Positions 27,351 to 36,266 are shown, counted from the first letter of the stretch. The stretch: 57,817 nucleotides of DNA from Verrucomicrobiales bacterium (GCA_016795425.1 JAEUHG010000040.1:1-57817); one strand, 5' to 3'. A program made the numbers and translations. Notes: generated by a model not told the origin, from the letters alone.

Positions 27351-28583
27351 ATGAGCGCCGACCATAAGCACCCGCCGCATGACCATGACCATGACCACGA
27401 GCATGGTCACGGCCACGATCACGATCATGAACACCCTCATGACCCTGATCACGGCCATACCCACGGTCATGGGGCAGGCCACAGCCATGCCCATGCCCAT
27501 GCCCATGGCCACTCGCCGGAGCCGGCCCCCGCGCCCGAGACGGTGCCCATGACCGAGGACGCCGGGTCGGTCGCCCTCGCCGACGCGCTCCGCAGCAGCT
27601 TCGTCATCGTCCGCATTTTGCTCGTGGCGATGGTGTTGTACTTCCTTTTCAGCGGCTTCTTCATCGTGCCGTCCAATGAACGGGCACTGCTGCTGCGCTT
27701 CGGCGAACCCGTGCGTCGCGGTGGTCAGCTCGAACTCGGCCCGGGCCTCCATTGGGCGTTCCCCTATCCCATCGACGAATGTGTCCGCCTCAAGTTCGCC
27801 CAACTGCAGACCGTTCGCTCCAGCGTTGGCTGGTTTGCTCAGTCACTGGCGGAGGAAGAAGCCGGTCACGTTCCCGACGCCGGAAATACGCTCAATCCTG
27901 CGGTCGACGGCTATGCCATTACCGGTGACGGAAACATCATTCATGCCCGGGCCATCGTCCGTTATCGCATCACCGAGCCGCTCAAATTCACGCTCAATCA
28001 CAATGATGCGCCGTCGTTGATGACCAACATCGTCGACAACGCACTCATCTACGCCGCCGCCCAATACAAGGTCGACAATGCCCTTCGCCACGACCTTGTC
28101 GGTTTCAAGGAGACCGTCCTGAAGCGCGTCAACGAACTGGCGACTTTCCACGACCTCGGCGTGGTGATTGAGCCGTCGGATGTGGTGACCATTCCGCCCC
28201 GCCAGCTGAAACTGGATTTCGACGCTGTGTCTTCCGCCGAATTGGACCGCTCCAAGGTGGTCAGCGAAGCGCAAGGCTACGCCAACCGGGTCATCAATGA
28301 GGCCCGTGGACAAGCCGCCGCCCGCGTCAACGCCGGCGAGACCGATCGGAACCGCTTGGTCCAGGCGGTCTCTTCCGAGGCGCAGCAATTCTCCAGCCTG
28401 CTCCCCGAATACCAGAAAAACCCCGATTTCTTCCGGCGCCGACTTCAAACCGAGGCGCTCCGTCGGGTGATGACCAATGCGCAGGACAAGTTCTACCTGC
28501 CCCTGGCCTCGCGCGACGAACTGCGGATCCAATTGAACCGGGAACCAGGAAAGCCCGCCCCCGCGCCCGCTGCCCAACCCTGA
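27351..28583 (+). CDS. Third SPFH/band-7 protein with His-rich N-terminal tail
   Basis: The product has 410 residues. Residues about 5-55 are almost wholly His with Asp/Glu/Gly/Ala (HDHDHDHEHGHGHDHDHEHP style), a likely metal-binding, disordered cytosolic tail. A Pro/Glu linker and one membrane helix (about 85-107) follow. The SPFH core starts 'FIVPSNERALLLRFGEPVRRG', with 'LGPGLHWAFPYPIDE', and continues to about 330, followed by a coiled coil and a Pro/Ala-rich end. The tail resembles that of the P-type ATPase encoded next, so the two may share or pass metal ions. This gene is 12 bp after the HflC-like gene. Confidence 0.85.
   Translation: MSADHKHPPHDHDHDHEHGHGHDHDHEHPHDPDHGHTHGHGAGHSHAHAHAHGHSPEPAPAPETVPMTEDAGSVALADALRSSFVIVRILLVAMVLYFLFSGFFIVPSNERALLLRFGEPVRRGGQLELGPGLHWAFPYPIDECVRLKFAQLQTVRSSVGWFAQSLAEEEAGHVPDAGNTLNPAVDGYAITGDGNIIHARAIVRYRITEPLKFTLNHNDAPSLMTNIVDNALIYAAAQYKVDNALRHDLVGFKETVLKRVNELATFHDLGVVIEPSDVVTIPPRQLKLDFDAVSSAELDRSKVVSEAQGYANRVINEARGQAAARVNAGETDRNRLVQAVSSEAQQFSSLLPEYQKNPDFFRRRLQTEALRRVMTNAQDKFYLPLASRDELRIQLNREPGKPAPAPAAQP
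27363..27515 (+). repeat. Low-complexity CAT/CAC-GAC codon repeat (His/Asp tail)
   Basis: Runs of 'catgaccatgac' and 'catgcccatgcc' hexanucleotides encode the His-rich tail. They are prone to slippage and may vary in length between strains. Confidence 0.8.
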
Positions 28584-28735
28584 CCCCCACCGCCACGGGA
28601 AACCTCGTACGAACCTCCCATAGACACCGATTCGAACGGTCCAATAGTGATGTCCATGGATGCTCATCGACGATGACCCGCACTTGGTAAGACACGCCGC
28701 CAACCCGGACTCCCTTCCCCAGCCGCGCCAACGCC
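28584..28735. other. Gap inside the SPFH/ABC run (152 bp)
   Basis: This is the longest gap in the eight-gene run. I see no gene, strong hairpin or clear promoter, so an internal promoter for the ATPase is possible but unsupported. Confidence 0.4.
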
Positions 28736-30829
28736 ATGCAAGTCACTTCCTTACTCAGCCGGCAGGATCAAGATCACGGCCATCACCATGATCATGACCA
28801 TCCGCACGACCATCACCACCATCACCATGGGCCCGGGGAATCGTGCAGTTCGTGCGGACACGACCACTCGCACTCCGAGGTGAAGCTCACCCAGGTGGTC
28901 ATCGGCCTCCTCTTCGTCATCAATTCCTTCCTCGTCGATTGGTTCTTCGAGAAGGGCATCATGGCAGCCGACGCCAGCGCCATGATCGGCGCCCTCATCC
29001 TCGGCTGGCCCATCGTGCTCACCGCCATCAAGGACCTTCGAGCCGGGCGCCTCAGTACCAACGAACTGGTCGCCCTCGCCGTCATCGCGTCCTTTGCCTC
29101 GGGCAACTACCGGGAAGCCGGCATGGTCGCCTTCTTCATGCTCATCGGAGAGATCATCGAAACCCGGACTGCCGACGGCGCCCGTCGATCGATCGAATCC
29201 CTCGTCAAACTCACCCCTACCAAAGCCCGCCGCATCGGGGCCGGCGGCAAGGAGGAAGAAGTCACCGCGGCCGATCTCCGGGTCGGCGACGTCATTCGCG
29301 TCCGCCCCGGCGACAATGTCTCCGCCGACGGCATCATTCTCAGCGGCCAAAGCTCGCTGAATCAGGCCAATATCACGGGTGAATCCCTGCCGATCGACAA
29401 GAAGGCGGGCGATGATGTGTTCGCCGGCACCCAGAACCTCACCGGGGTTCTCGAAGTCAAAGTCAATCGTGCCGGCCAGGACACCACCCTCGGCCGCGTC
29501 CGCTCGCTTATTCTCGCCGCCGAGCAGACCAAACTCCCCATCATGCGGATCGTCGACCAGTACATGGGCTTCTACACCCCGCTGGTGCTGGTGATCGGTG
29601 CCTTGGTCTGGACGGTCACCCAGGACCTCAGCCGCGTGATCGCCGTGTTCATCGTGGCCTGCCCGTGCGCCTTCATCCTGGCGACCCCCACCGCCATGGT
29701 CGCGGCGCTGTCCGCCGCGGCGCGCCTCGGTATCCTCATCAAGAACGTCGCCAACATCGAACTCGCCGCGCGCATCAACGCCTTCGTCTTCGATAAGACC
29801 GGAACGCTCACCCACGGACGGCTCGCCGTCAGCCGCCTCGCTCCCCTCGGCGACCATAAGCCCGCGCAACTGCTCCGCATCGCCGCCTCGGCGGAGCGCT
29901 ATAGCAATCATCCTACCGCCAAAGCCCTCGCCGTCCTCGCCGAGGAAGCCGGCGTCCCTCTCGCCGAACCCAAGGCATTCCAGGAAACCGCCGGACGCGG
30001 CGTCACCGCCGATGTCGATGGCCAGCGCGTTCTCGTCGGCCGCGCCCAGTGGCTCGTCGACAACGGGGTTCCCCAGGATTTCCTCGGCTCCGTCGATATC
30101 AACGAGACCGAGGGCTTTAGCCTCGTCTTCGTCGCGGTCGATGGACACTGCGTCGGCTGGGTCGGTCTCCAGGACCAAACCCGCGCCGAAGCACAGGAAG
30201 CACTCGCTGAACTGCGTGAGATCGGCGTCCGCCGCATCGCCATGGTCAGCGGCGACCGCACACCGGTCGCCCGTCGCGTGGGTGGCGCCGTGGGATGCGA
30301 CGAGGTGGTGGGGGATTGCCTGCCCCAGAACAAAGTCGAATTCGTGAAGACCATCCGTGCCAAGGGCTACCGCGTCGCGGTGGTCGGTGACGGTGTCAAC
30401 GACGCGCCGGCACTCGCCGCCGGCGATCTCGGGGTGGCCATGGGGGCCGCGGGCAGCGAAGTGGCGATCAACAGCGCCTCCATCGCCCTCATGAACAGCG
30501 ACCTGCGCCGATTGCCGTTCCTCGTTCGCCTCTCGCGCATGACCCGGTCGGTCATCAATCAGAACTTCCTCGTCGGCGTCGTCTTCGTCATCGGCGGGCT
30601 CGTCCTTGCCGCGATGAAGTTCATCTCGCCCATCGTCGCCGCCATCATGCACGTGGTCGGTGCCCTGCTCGTGGTCTTCAACAGCTTCCGCCTCGTGCGC
30701 CAGGGCGAAGAACTCGAGCCGTTCTTCTCCAACGCCACGCCGCCTGAGAAACCCGCGGTCCAGGCACCCGCAGCACCGGCGCCGTCCACCCCCTCGGCCA
30801 AGCCCAGCCTCGCCGCCGGTCCCGCCTGA
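28736..30829 (+). CDS. P1B-type heavy-metal ATPase with His-rich N-terminus
   Basis: This 697-residue metal pump has an N-terminal tail (about residues 10-48) of HDHDHPHDHHHHHHG type plus a CSSC pair. No folded HMA domain is visible. Transmembrane helices begin at about 52. The actuator carries TGES ('ANITGESLPID'). The metal-site helix has CPC ('VACPCAF', about 307-313). The phosphorylation site is DKTGTLTHG (Asp at about 353), followed by HP in 'SNHPTAKAL' and the hinge 'GDGVNDAPAL'. The last helix reads 'MHVVGALLVVFNSFRL', with His where zinc pumps usually have Asp, so ion specificity is uncertain (zinc, cobalt or manganese are possible). It is preceded by 152 bp without a gene and ends in a Pro/Ala-rich tail. 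It belongs to the SPFH/ABC run. Confidence 0.88.
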   Translation: MQVTSLLSRQDQDHGHHHDHDHPHDHHHHHHGPGESCSSCGHDHSHSEVKLTQVVIGLLFVINSFLVDWFFEKGIMAADASAMIGALILGWPIVLTAIKDLRAGRLSTNELVALAVIASFASGNYREAGMVAFFMLIGEIIETRTADGARRSIESLVKLTPTKARRIGAGGKEEEVTAADLRVGDVIRVRPGDNVSADGIILSGQSSLNQANITGESLPIDKKAGDDVFAGTQNLTGVLEVKVNRAGQDTTLGRVRSLILAAEQTKLPIMRIVDQYMGFYTPLVLVIGALVWTVTQDLSRVIAVFIVACPCAFILATPTAMVAALSAAARLGILIKNVANIELAARINAFVFDKTGTLTHGRLAVSRLAPLGDHKPAQLLRIAASAERYSNHPTAKALAVLAEEAGVPLAEPKAFQETAGRGVTADVDGQRVLVGRAQWLVDNGVPQDFLGSVDINETEGFSLVFVAVDGHCVGWVGLQDQTRAEAQEALAELREIGVRRIAMVSGDRTPVARRVGGAVGCDEVVGDCLPQNKVEFVKTIRAKGYRVAVVGDGVNDAPALAAGDLGVAMGAAGSEVAINSASIALMNSDLRRLPFLVRLSRMTRSVINQNFLVGVVFVIGGLVLAAMKFISPIVAAIMHVVGALLVVFNSFRLVRQGEELEPFFSNATPPEKPAVQAPAAPAPSTPSAKPSLAAGPA

Positions 30830-30868
30830 TTCCCGCGCTTCCCCAGACCCTCTCCTCACCCACGCACC

Positions 30869-32149
30869 ATGCCCTCCGCCGCCGAGCTCATCCAGGGAAC
30901 CGCACCCGCCGCCGGCTCCGGCGCGCCTTCCACCGACGCCATTGTGCGGGTGTCCGGTCTGTCCAAAGTCTTCAAGGATTTCTGGGGTCGCCCCAAAGCG
31001 CGCGCCGTCGACAATGTCAGCTTCGAGGTGCGCCGCGGCGAGGTCTTCGGTTTGCTTGGCCCCAATGGCTCCGGCAAATCCACCACCGTCAAACTCCTGC
31101 TCGGCCTGCTCTACCCCACCAAGGGCGTGATCGAGGTCTTCGGACGATCTCCCCGACATGTCGCCACCAAGGCACGCATTGGGTATTTGCCGGAGGAAAG
31201 CTATCTCTACCGTTACCTCGATTCCCGCGAGACCCTCGATTTCTTCGGCAACCTCTTTCAGCTGCCGACCGACAAGCGCCGCGACCGCACCGAGCAGTTG
31301 CTCGAAATGGTCGGACTCAAGAACGTCCAACGGCGGGTCGTCGGGGAATTCTCCAAGGGCATGCAGCGCCGCATCGGTCTCGCCCAAGCCCTGATCAACG
31401 ACCCTGACCTGGTCATTCTCGACGAACCGACCTCGGGATTGGATCCCATCGGCTGCCGGGAGGTGAAGGATCTGATTGTCGCCCTGGCCCGACGCGGCAA
31501 GACCGTCATCCTGAGCAGCCACCTGCTGGCGGACGTCCAGGATGTCTGTGATCGCGTGGTGATCTACTACGGGGGTCGCATCCAGGCCATGGGTTCGCTG
31601 AATGAACTGCTCACCGAACGCGATTCGATCCGGATCTCCTCCCCCGTGCTGTCGCGCGAAACCCTCGAGCGCGTTCTTCATATCCTGAGGTCGGAGGTTC
31701 CGCCGGACGCGGTGCGCATCGATTCCCCGACACAGAATCTTGAGAATTACTTCCTTGGGGTGGTCCAGCGAGCCCGGGCTGCCGAAGCCCAGACTTCGGG
31801 TGCCACCTCGGGCGGTCGCGTCGCGGCTTACCTCCAGGGTGACGGCGCCGAAGCGCCCCCAACCTCCGATCGAGTTCTCGAGAACTTAGTCAACCCCTCC
31901 CCAGCCCCGGCAGTGGCGGCAACCTCGGCCCCGGCAGAACCCTCGGCGCCGGTCAACGAAGCGCGACTCGCCGCCCTTTCTCAAACGGCACCCGTGCCCC
32001 AGCCCCTGGCTACCCCCGTCTCCCAGCCGAAGACCCAGACGACCCCCGCCTCCATGCCCGCTCCGTCCGCAACCGATCTCAAGAAGGCGGACGACAAGCT
32101 TTCCTCCCTTCTCGGTGGCGGCGACTCGAAACCCAAACCCAAGTCCTGA
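30869..32149 (+). CDS. ABC transporter ATP-binding protein with long Pro/Ala tail
   Basis: This 426-residue protein has a typical ABC-2 exporter nucleotide-binding domain (about residues 28-255). Walker A is GPNGSGKST, the Q-loop is in 'IGYLPEESYLYRYL', the signature variant is 'FSKGMQRR', Walker B is 'LVILDEP', the D-loop is 'SGLDP' and the switch His is in 'LSSHLL'. The last 130 residues form a low-complexity Ala/Pro/Ser/Thr segment ending in a short charged stretch, unusual for this family. It very likely powers the two permeases of the cluster (23321-24472 and 32169-33965). It lies 39 bp after the ATPase gene and 19 bp before the second permease. Confidence 0.9.
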   Translation: MPSAAELIQGTAPAAGSGAPSTDAIVRVSGLSKVFKDFWGRPKARAVDNVSFEVRRGEVFGLLGPNGSGKSTTVKLLLGLLYPTKGVIEVFGRSPRHVATKARIGYLPEESYLYRYLDSRETLDFFGNLFQLPTDKRRDRTEQLLEMVGLKNVQRRVVGEFSKGMQRRIGLAQALINDPDLVILDEPTSGLDPIGCREVKDLIVALARRGKTVILSSHLLADVQDVCDRVVIYYGGRIQAMGSLNELLTERDSIRISSPVLSRETLERVLHILRSEVPPDAVRIDSPTQNLENYFLGVVQRARAAEAQTSGATSGGRVAAYLQGDGAEAPPTSDRVLENLVNPSPAPAVAATSAPAEPSAPVNEARLAALSQTAPVPQPLATPVSQPKTQTTPASMPAPSATDLKKADDKLSSLLGGGDSKPKPKS

Positions 32150-32168
32150 CGCCGATACCCGACGAATC

Positions 32169-33965
32169 ATGACCCGTGCCTTCCAGCTCTTCCGGCAAGG
32201 TTCCGGTGCCTATGTCGCCATCGGGAGCGGCTGGGCATGGAGCAGCCTTCCGCTTCCGTGGTTATGGGCGTTCCTTGGAGGACTGTGGGGCCGCGGGGCC
32301 ATCCTGCTCGCTGTGGATGGTTTGGTCTTGGCGCTGGCCCCGTCCCTGTGGGTCCTCCAACCCGTGGCTCTCGGACTGGTCCTGATCATTCCCCGAGGGA
32401 TCTGTCTCCTCCGCGGATCGCACTGGCGCGCCGCCAGCCTCGAGAATCGCGGGCTCGAGTATGTCGGGGAAATCGCCGCTCGCAGTCGCTCCGATGCCAT
32501 TGCCCAGGTAGCGCGACGCAATGGCCTGATCCCGCCCGATCTCCGGCCCGGCAAGGGTGGATCGGCTTTTCCCCTGCCGCCCCCCGGACTGCAACCCTGG
32601 TGGGCCGTCGTCCGACTCACCGTTCACGCCGCGTTCCGATATCGGCTGGTGGTCGTTCTCATGGCATTGCTTCTGGGTGCCGTGGTGGTGCTGCCGATGA
32701 TCATCAAGCACGACGGCACGGCCCAGGGTTTCACTCAAATTCTCCTGACCTACACTCTGGGGGTCATTTCAGCCCTTCTCAGCCTCGTCACCCTCTGGCT
32801 CGCTTGCGGAACTCTGGCACGCGACATCGATGAGTGTCAGATGCAGGTGGTGGCCACCAAACCCATCGCCCGCTGGCAGATCTGGCTCGGGAAATGGGTC
32901 GGCATCATGGTCCTCAATGCCATGCTGCTCGGCATTGCTGCCGGTGCCGTCTACCTGCTGATGCAGTGGCGCGCCACCCAACTCCCTCCCGAGGTCCAGG
33001 AATCGCTGCGCAGCAATGTCCTCACGGCGCGCCGTGCCGTGAAGGAACCGCTCCCGGACCTGGATTCGAGGGTGGAACAACTCATCCGGCAGCGCCTGCC
33101 GGAATTGGAGGCCAAAGGCGTCAACCTCGCCGAGTTCCGCAATCAGGCCCGCGAGATGATCAAGGCCAACGAGCAACTCGTCCCACCCGAACATTTCAAG
33201 CGGTTCCGCCTCGATATGCGCGCCGCGCCAGGTAATCCCGAAAACAGGTCCACTTTTGTCCGCGTCAAATTCCACACCCCGGAACTTGGCGCCAAGCGCC
33301 CGTACGAACTCGAGATTGTCGTCGGCCCTCCGGAGACACCGACCCGGCGCGGCACGCTGCGCAGCCTCGCGGCCGAAGCCGCCCATGAAATCGAGTTCGG
33401 CCCGGTACCGCTCGATAACGAAGGCTTCCTCGTTGTCGATATCGCCAACCGCTCCGACAAACCGCTCCTGTTTCCGCTGGAGGACGGTCTCGAAGTCCTC
33501 TACGCCGAGGGCGGCTTTGGTTTGAACTACGTCCGGGCCCTGCTGGTGACGCTCTGCGGCCTCGGACTGCTCGCCGCCATCGGGCTCGCCGCCGCCAGTT
33601 TTCTTTCCTTCCCCGTGGCCGCCTTTCTCGCCACCACCGTTCTCATTCTCGGACTTTCCACCGGCACCATGAAGAGTGTCGTGGAGGATCGAACCATCCT
33701 TGGCCTGGATCACGAAACCAATCTGCCCGCTTTCCCGGCGATCGACGCCGTCATGGTGCCGGTTTTCGAAGCCGCGCTGGAGACCGTGAATCTGGTCCGT
33801 CAATTCGCCCCCATCGACGCGGTCAGCAGCGGCCGGAGCGTCACCTGGGGGGATGTCGCCCGAGCCAGTGCCCTCGTCGTCGGCCTCATGGGTGGCGTCT
33901 TCGCCGCCATCGGCATCACCGCCTTTACCCGGCGCGAACTCGCGACGGCACAAACCCACCACTGA
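32169..33965 (+). CDS. ABC-2 type permease with large extracytoplasmic insertion
   Basis: This 598-residue polytopic protein has hydrophobic segments at about residues 35-60, 62-85, 155-180, 195-225, 250-275, and a final group after about 450 ('YVRALLVTLCGLGLLAAIGLAAASF' onward), the last at about 565-590. The region 285-440 is hydrophilic and probably outside the cytosol. It has a helical part ('VEQLIRQRLPELEA') and a beta-rich part ('STFVRVKFHTPELG'). The start at 32169, after the ATP-binding gene's stop, gives a normal short head; an upstream start would overlap that gene. It is probably the main partner of the adjacent ATPase. It lies 4 bp before the next gene. Confidence 0.8.
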   Translation: MTRAFQLFRQGSGAYVAIGSGWAWSSLPLPWLWAFLGGLWGRGAILLAVDGLVLALAPSLWVLQPVALGLVLIIPRGICLLRGSHWRAASLENRGLEYVGEIAARSRSDAIAQVARRNGLIPPDLRPGKGGSAFPLPPPGLQPWWAVVRLTVHAAFRYRLVVVLMALLLGAVVVLPMIIKHDGTAQGFTQILLTYTLGVISALLSLVTLWLACGTLARDIDECQMQVVATKPIARWQIWLGKWVGIMVLNAMLLGIAAGAVYLLMQWRATQLPPEVQESLRSNVLTARRAVKEPLPDLDSRVEQLIRQRLPELEAKGVNLAEFRNQAREMIKANEQLVPPEHFKRFRLDMRAAPGNPENRSTFVRVKFHTPELGAKRPYELEIVVGPPETPTRRGTLRSLAAEAAHEIEFGPVPLDNEGFLVVDIANRSDKPLLFPLEDGLEVLYAEGGFGLNYVRALLVTLCGLGLLAAIGLAAASFLSFPVAAFLATTVLILGLSTGTMKSVVEDRTILGLDHETNLPAFPAIDAVMVPVFEAALETVNLVRQFAPIDAVSSGRSVTWGDVARASALVVGLMGGVFAAIGITAFTRRELATAQTHH

Positions 33966-33969
33966 CGCC

Positions 33970-35511
33970 ATGTCCGGCCGCCTCTTCAAAGCCCTGCTGG
34001 TCGCGCTCATGGCCGTGGCCCTCTGGGCCGCCTCGGTGTCGCAGGACGTGTTGAATCGCGATCGCGAGACCCTCGGACTGACCCGCGCGACGCCCCTCGA
34101 GAACGCGCCACCGGTGCTCGCTTTCACCACCGTCGCCCTGGGCGGATTCCGCGGCCTCATCGCCAACGCCCTGTGGATCCGCATGGATGAACTCCAGCAG
34201 GAGGGCAAATACTTCGAGATGGTCCAACTCGCGGATTGGATCAGCAAACTCCAGCCCACCGTCGCCCAGGTCTGGGTCCATCTCGCCTGGAACATGTCCT
34301 ACAACGTGTCGGTCCAGATTCCCGACCTTGCCCAACGCTGGCCCTGGGTCCGACGCGGCATCGAACTGCTGCGCGACGAAGGCCTCCGCTACAACCCGCA
34401 CGATCCCCTCATCTACCGGGAACTCGCCTGGCACTTCCAACACAAGATGGGCGCCGACCTCGACGATGCCCATTGGGTCTATAAGCGCCAGTGGGCCTAC
34501 GAAATGTCCTACCTGCTCGGAGATGGTCCTCCGGACTGGAATGCCCTCAGTTCCCCCGCCACCGCCGAGCAAAAGGAGAAATCCGGGATCCTGCGCGAAG
34601 TCTACAAGATGGATCCGGCTTTCATGAAGAGGGTCGATCAGGAATACGGCCCGCTGGAATGGCGGCTCCCCGAGGCCCACGCGATCTATTGGGCCATGCT
34701 GGGTCTCGAGAACGCCAAGACCCGCGAGCAACTCATCCAACTCCGCCGCGTCATCTACCAGTCGATGCACCTTGCCTGCATCCGCGGCCGCCTCCTTGGC
34801 ATCGCCGGACCTGACCAGGCGATGAAACGCTTCGAGATCGGCCCGCGGGTCGATCTCGCCGACAAGACCGACAAGGCCTACGAGGACATGATCCGCGACG
34901 ACACGGAGATGCGCGAAAACATCCAGACGGGGCACAAGAACTTCCTGCGCGAGATCTCGTGGGCGCTCTATACCCATAACCGCATCACCGATTCCGAAAA
35001 GTGGTTCAACAAACTTCGCACCACCTACACCAACGCCGTGCCCGCGCAGATGACCCTCGACGAGTATGCCGTCAGCCGCGTCAGCGAATACGCCGGCGAA
35101 ACCTCGCGCAACAAGACCACCCTCATGGTCGAAGGCCTGATGCAACGCTCCTTCTTCTACACCGCGGTCGGCGATGCGGATCAGGCCGAAGGCTATCTGC
35201 GCCTTGCCCAAAAAATCTGGCAGGTCTACACCCGCGACACCGAGTTCCGCACCATGCGCGGCAATGAGAAGGTCCGCGTCGACCGCACGGATCTCGATCC
35301 CCTCCCCGTCATCCGCCAACGTGTGCTCGACCAGATGATCGACCCTGAAAAGGGCTTCCTCGATGACACGCTCGCTCTGCAGTTGCGCACGGCTTTGAAC
35401 CTCCCGCCGCCGCCGCCGCGGTCCACCAACGCGGCACCCGCCAACTCGACGAATCCACCACCCGCCCTTCGCGCGACCAACACGCCGGCGACCTCTCCGC
35501 TGCAGCGTTGA
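33970..35511 (+). CDS. Membrane-anchored helical protein of the SPFH/ABC operon
   Basis: The family is not recognised. The 513-residue product has one N-terminal hydrophobic segment (about residues 6-24) and then a soluble, helix-rich body, expected outside the cytosol. Recurring Trp/Tyr-rich helical patterns ('ADWISKLQPTVAQVWVHLAW', 'DPLIYRELAWHFQHK', 'AEGYLRLAQKIWQVY') resemble divergent TPR or Sel1-like repeats. The last 50 residues are Pro/Asn/Ala-rich and likely disordered. It is the last gene of the run, only 4 bp after the permease, so co-translation is likely. A role as periplasmic partner or assembly factor of the exporter is inference. Confidence 0.75.
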   Translation: MSGRLFKALLVALMAVALWAASVSQDVLNRDRETLGLTRATPLENAPPVLAFTTVALGGFRGLIANALWIRMDELQQEGKYFEMVQLADWISKLQPTVAQVWVHLAWNMSYNVSVQIPDLAQRWPWVRRGIELLRDEGLRYNPHDPLIYRELAWHFQHKMGADLDDAHWVYKRQWAYEMSYLLGDGPPDWNALSSPATAEQKEKSGILREVYKMDPAFMKRVDQEYGPLEWRLPEAHAIYWAMLGLENAKTREQLIQLRRVIYQSMHLACIRGRLLGIAGPDQAMKRFEIGPRVDLADKTDKAYEDMIRDDTEMRENIQTGHKNFLREISWALYTHNRITDSEKWFNKLRTTYTNAVPAQMTLDEYAVSRVSEYAGETSRNKTTLMVEGLMQRSFFYTAVGDADQAEGYLRLAQKIWQVYTRDTEFRTMRGNEKVRVDRTDLDPLPVIRQRVLDQMIDPEKGFLDDTLALQLRTALNLPPPPPRSTNAAPANSTNPPPALRATNTPATSPLQR

Positions 35512-35570
35512 GCCGCTTCAGCGGTTCGACCGAGGATGGAGAGGATTCGCGCGAGAACCCGAGGGTCGGC

Positions 35571-36266
35571 TTAACGGGTTCGGGCTTCCCTTCCTTGCCG
35601 CCGGCTATGCCAGCCGTATCCCGCCGTTACCATGGAAAGCAGGAATCCCGACAGCCATGGCGACGCTTCCGGCACACTTCTCACCTCGTCAGCGAAACCG
35701 GCAAAGCCCGTGACGGCAATGCCGCTCGGACCACCGGTGTTCCCGACCACAAAAGTGAGGGTGTTGACGCCTTGCACGAAGCCGAAATCGATCTGGAAGT
35801 GAGCATTGCCTGAATCCTCGTCGAACCACGACGCGCCATCGAATTCGGATACCACCTGATCGTTAAGCAGGATCTGATTGGACGATTGCGGTTCATCCGC
35901 CCACCAAGATCCGAAAAGCGTCGCGGTCGCTGCATCATGATTCGAATCAATCTCAAATGTCGTCGTGTACCGATAAGTCCCTGTCGGAACCGGGGCATCC
36001 GCAGCAATACTGATCCATGTCCGGGCCGGACCAGGATCGATCCAATTCCCATTCGGATCGATGGCGGAAATGGCATTCCCAAAGTCGGTGCCATCGGGAA
36101 GAACCACGACCCAGTAGGGATCGAAATCCCCCACAGAAAGTCCTTCCCCCGTATCATGCACCACAAATCCAAGTGGTGGCGGCGTGGCCGGCAATCGAAA
36201 CGCCAGACCCAACGCAAGGAAGGCTGCCGAAGATACCCATCGCATCCGCCCACTGGGTTTGAACAT
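35571..36266 (-). CDS. PEP-CTERM sorting-domain secreted protein
   Basis: This 231-residue exported protein has a signal peptide at residues 10-28. The beta-rich body has 'VPTGTYRYTTTFEIDSNHD' and 'NTLTFVVGN' patterns seen in secreted PEP-CTERM proteins. The end carries the sorting tripartite signal: VPEAS (about 198-202), a hydrophobic helix (about 204-219) and an Arg-rich tail (RRQGREARTR). Such tails are recognised by exosortase/EpsH, not encoded in this window. TAGGAGAG lies just upstream of the start at 36264-36266, a clear ribosome binding site. It converges on the SPFH/ABC operon with a 59-bp gap. Confidence 0.85.
   Translation of the reverse strand: MFKPSGRMRWVSSAAFLALGLAFRLPATPPPLGFVVHDTGEGLSVGDFDPYWVVVLPDGTDFGNAISAIDPNGNWIDPGPARTWISIAADAPVPTGTYRYTTTFEIDSNHDAATATLFGSWWADEPQSSNQILLNDQVVSEFDGASWFDEDSGNAHFQIDFGFVQGVNTLTFVVGNTGGPSGIAVTGFAGFADEVRSVPEASPWLSGFLLSMVTAGYGWHSRRQGREARTR

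Noticed and set aside
28751..31681. Very long open frame (976 codons) on the minus strand opposite the P-type ATPase and ABC ATPase
   Set aside because: High-GC coding DNA leaves the antisense frame open; the translation is Asp/Gly/Ala-rich without family motifs, while the plus-strand genes show full motif sets.
33925..35319. 464-codon minus-strand frame opposite the last gene of the SPFH/ABC run
   Set aside because: Gly/Asp/Ala-rich shadow; the plus-strand gene continues an operon with a 4-bp gap.
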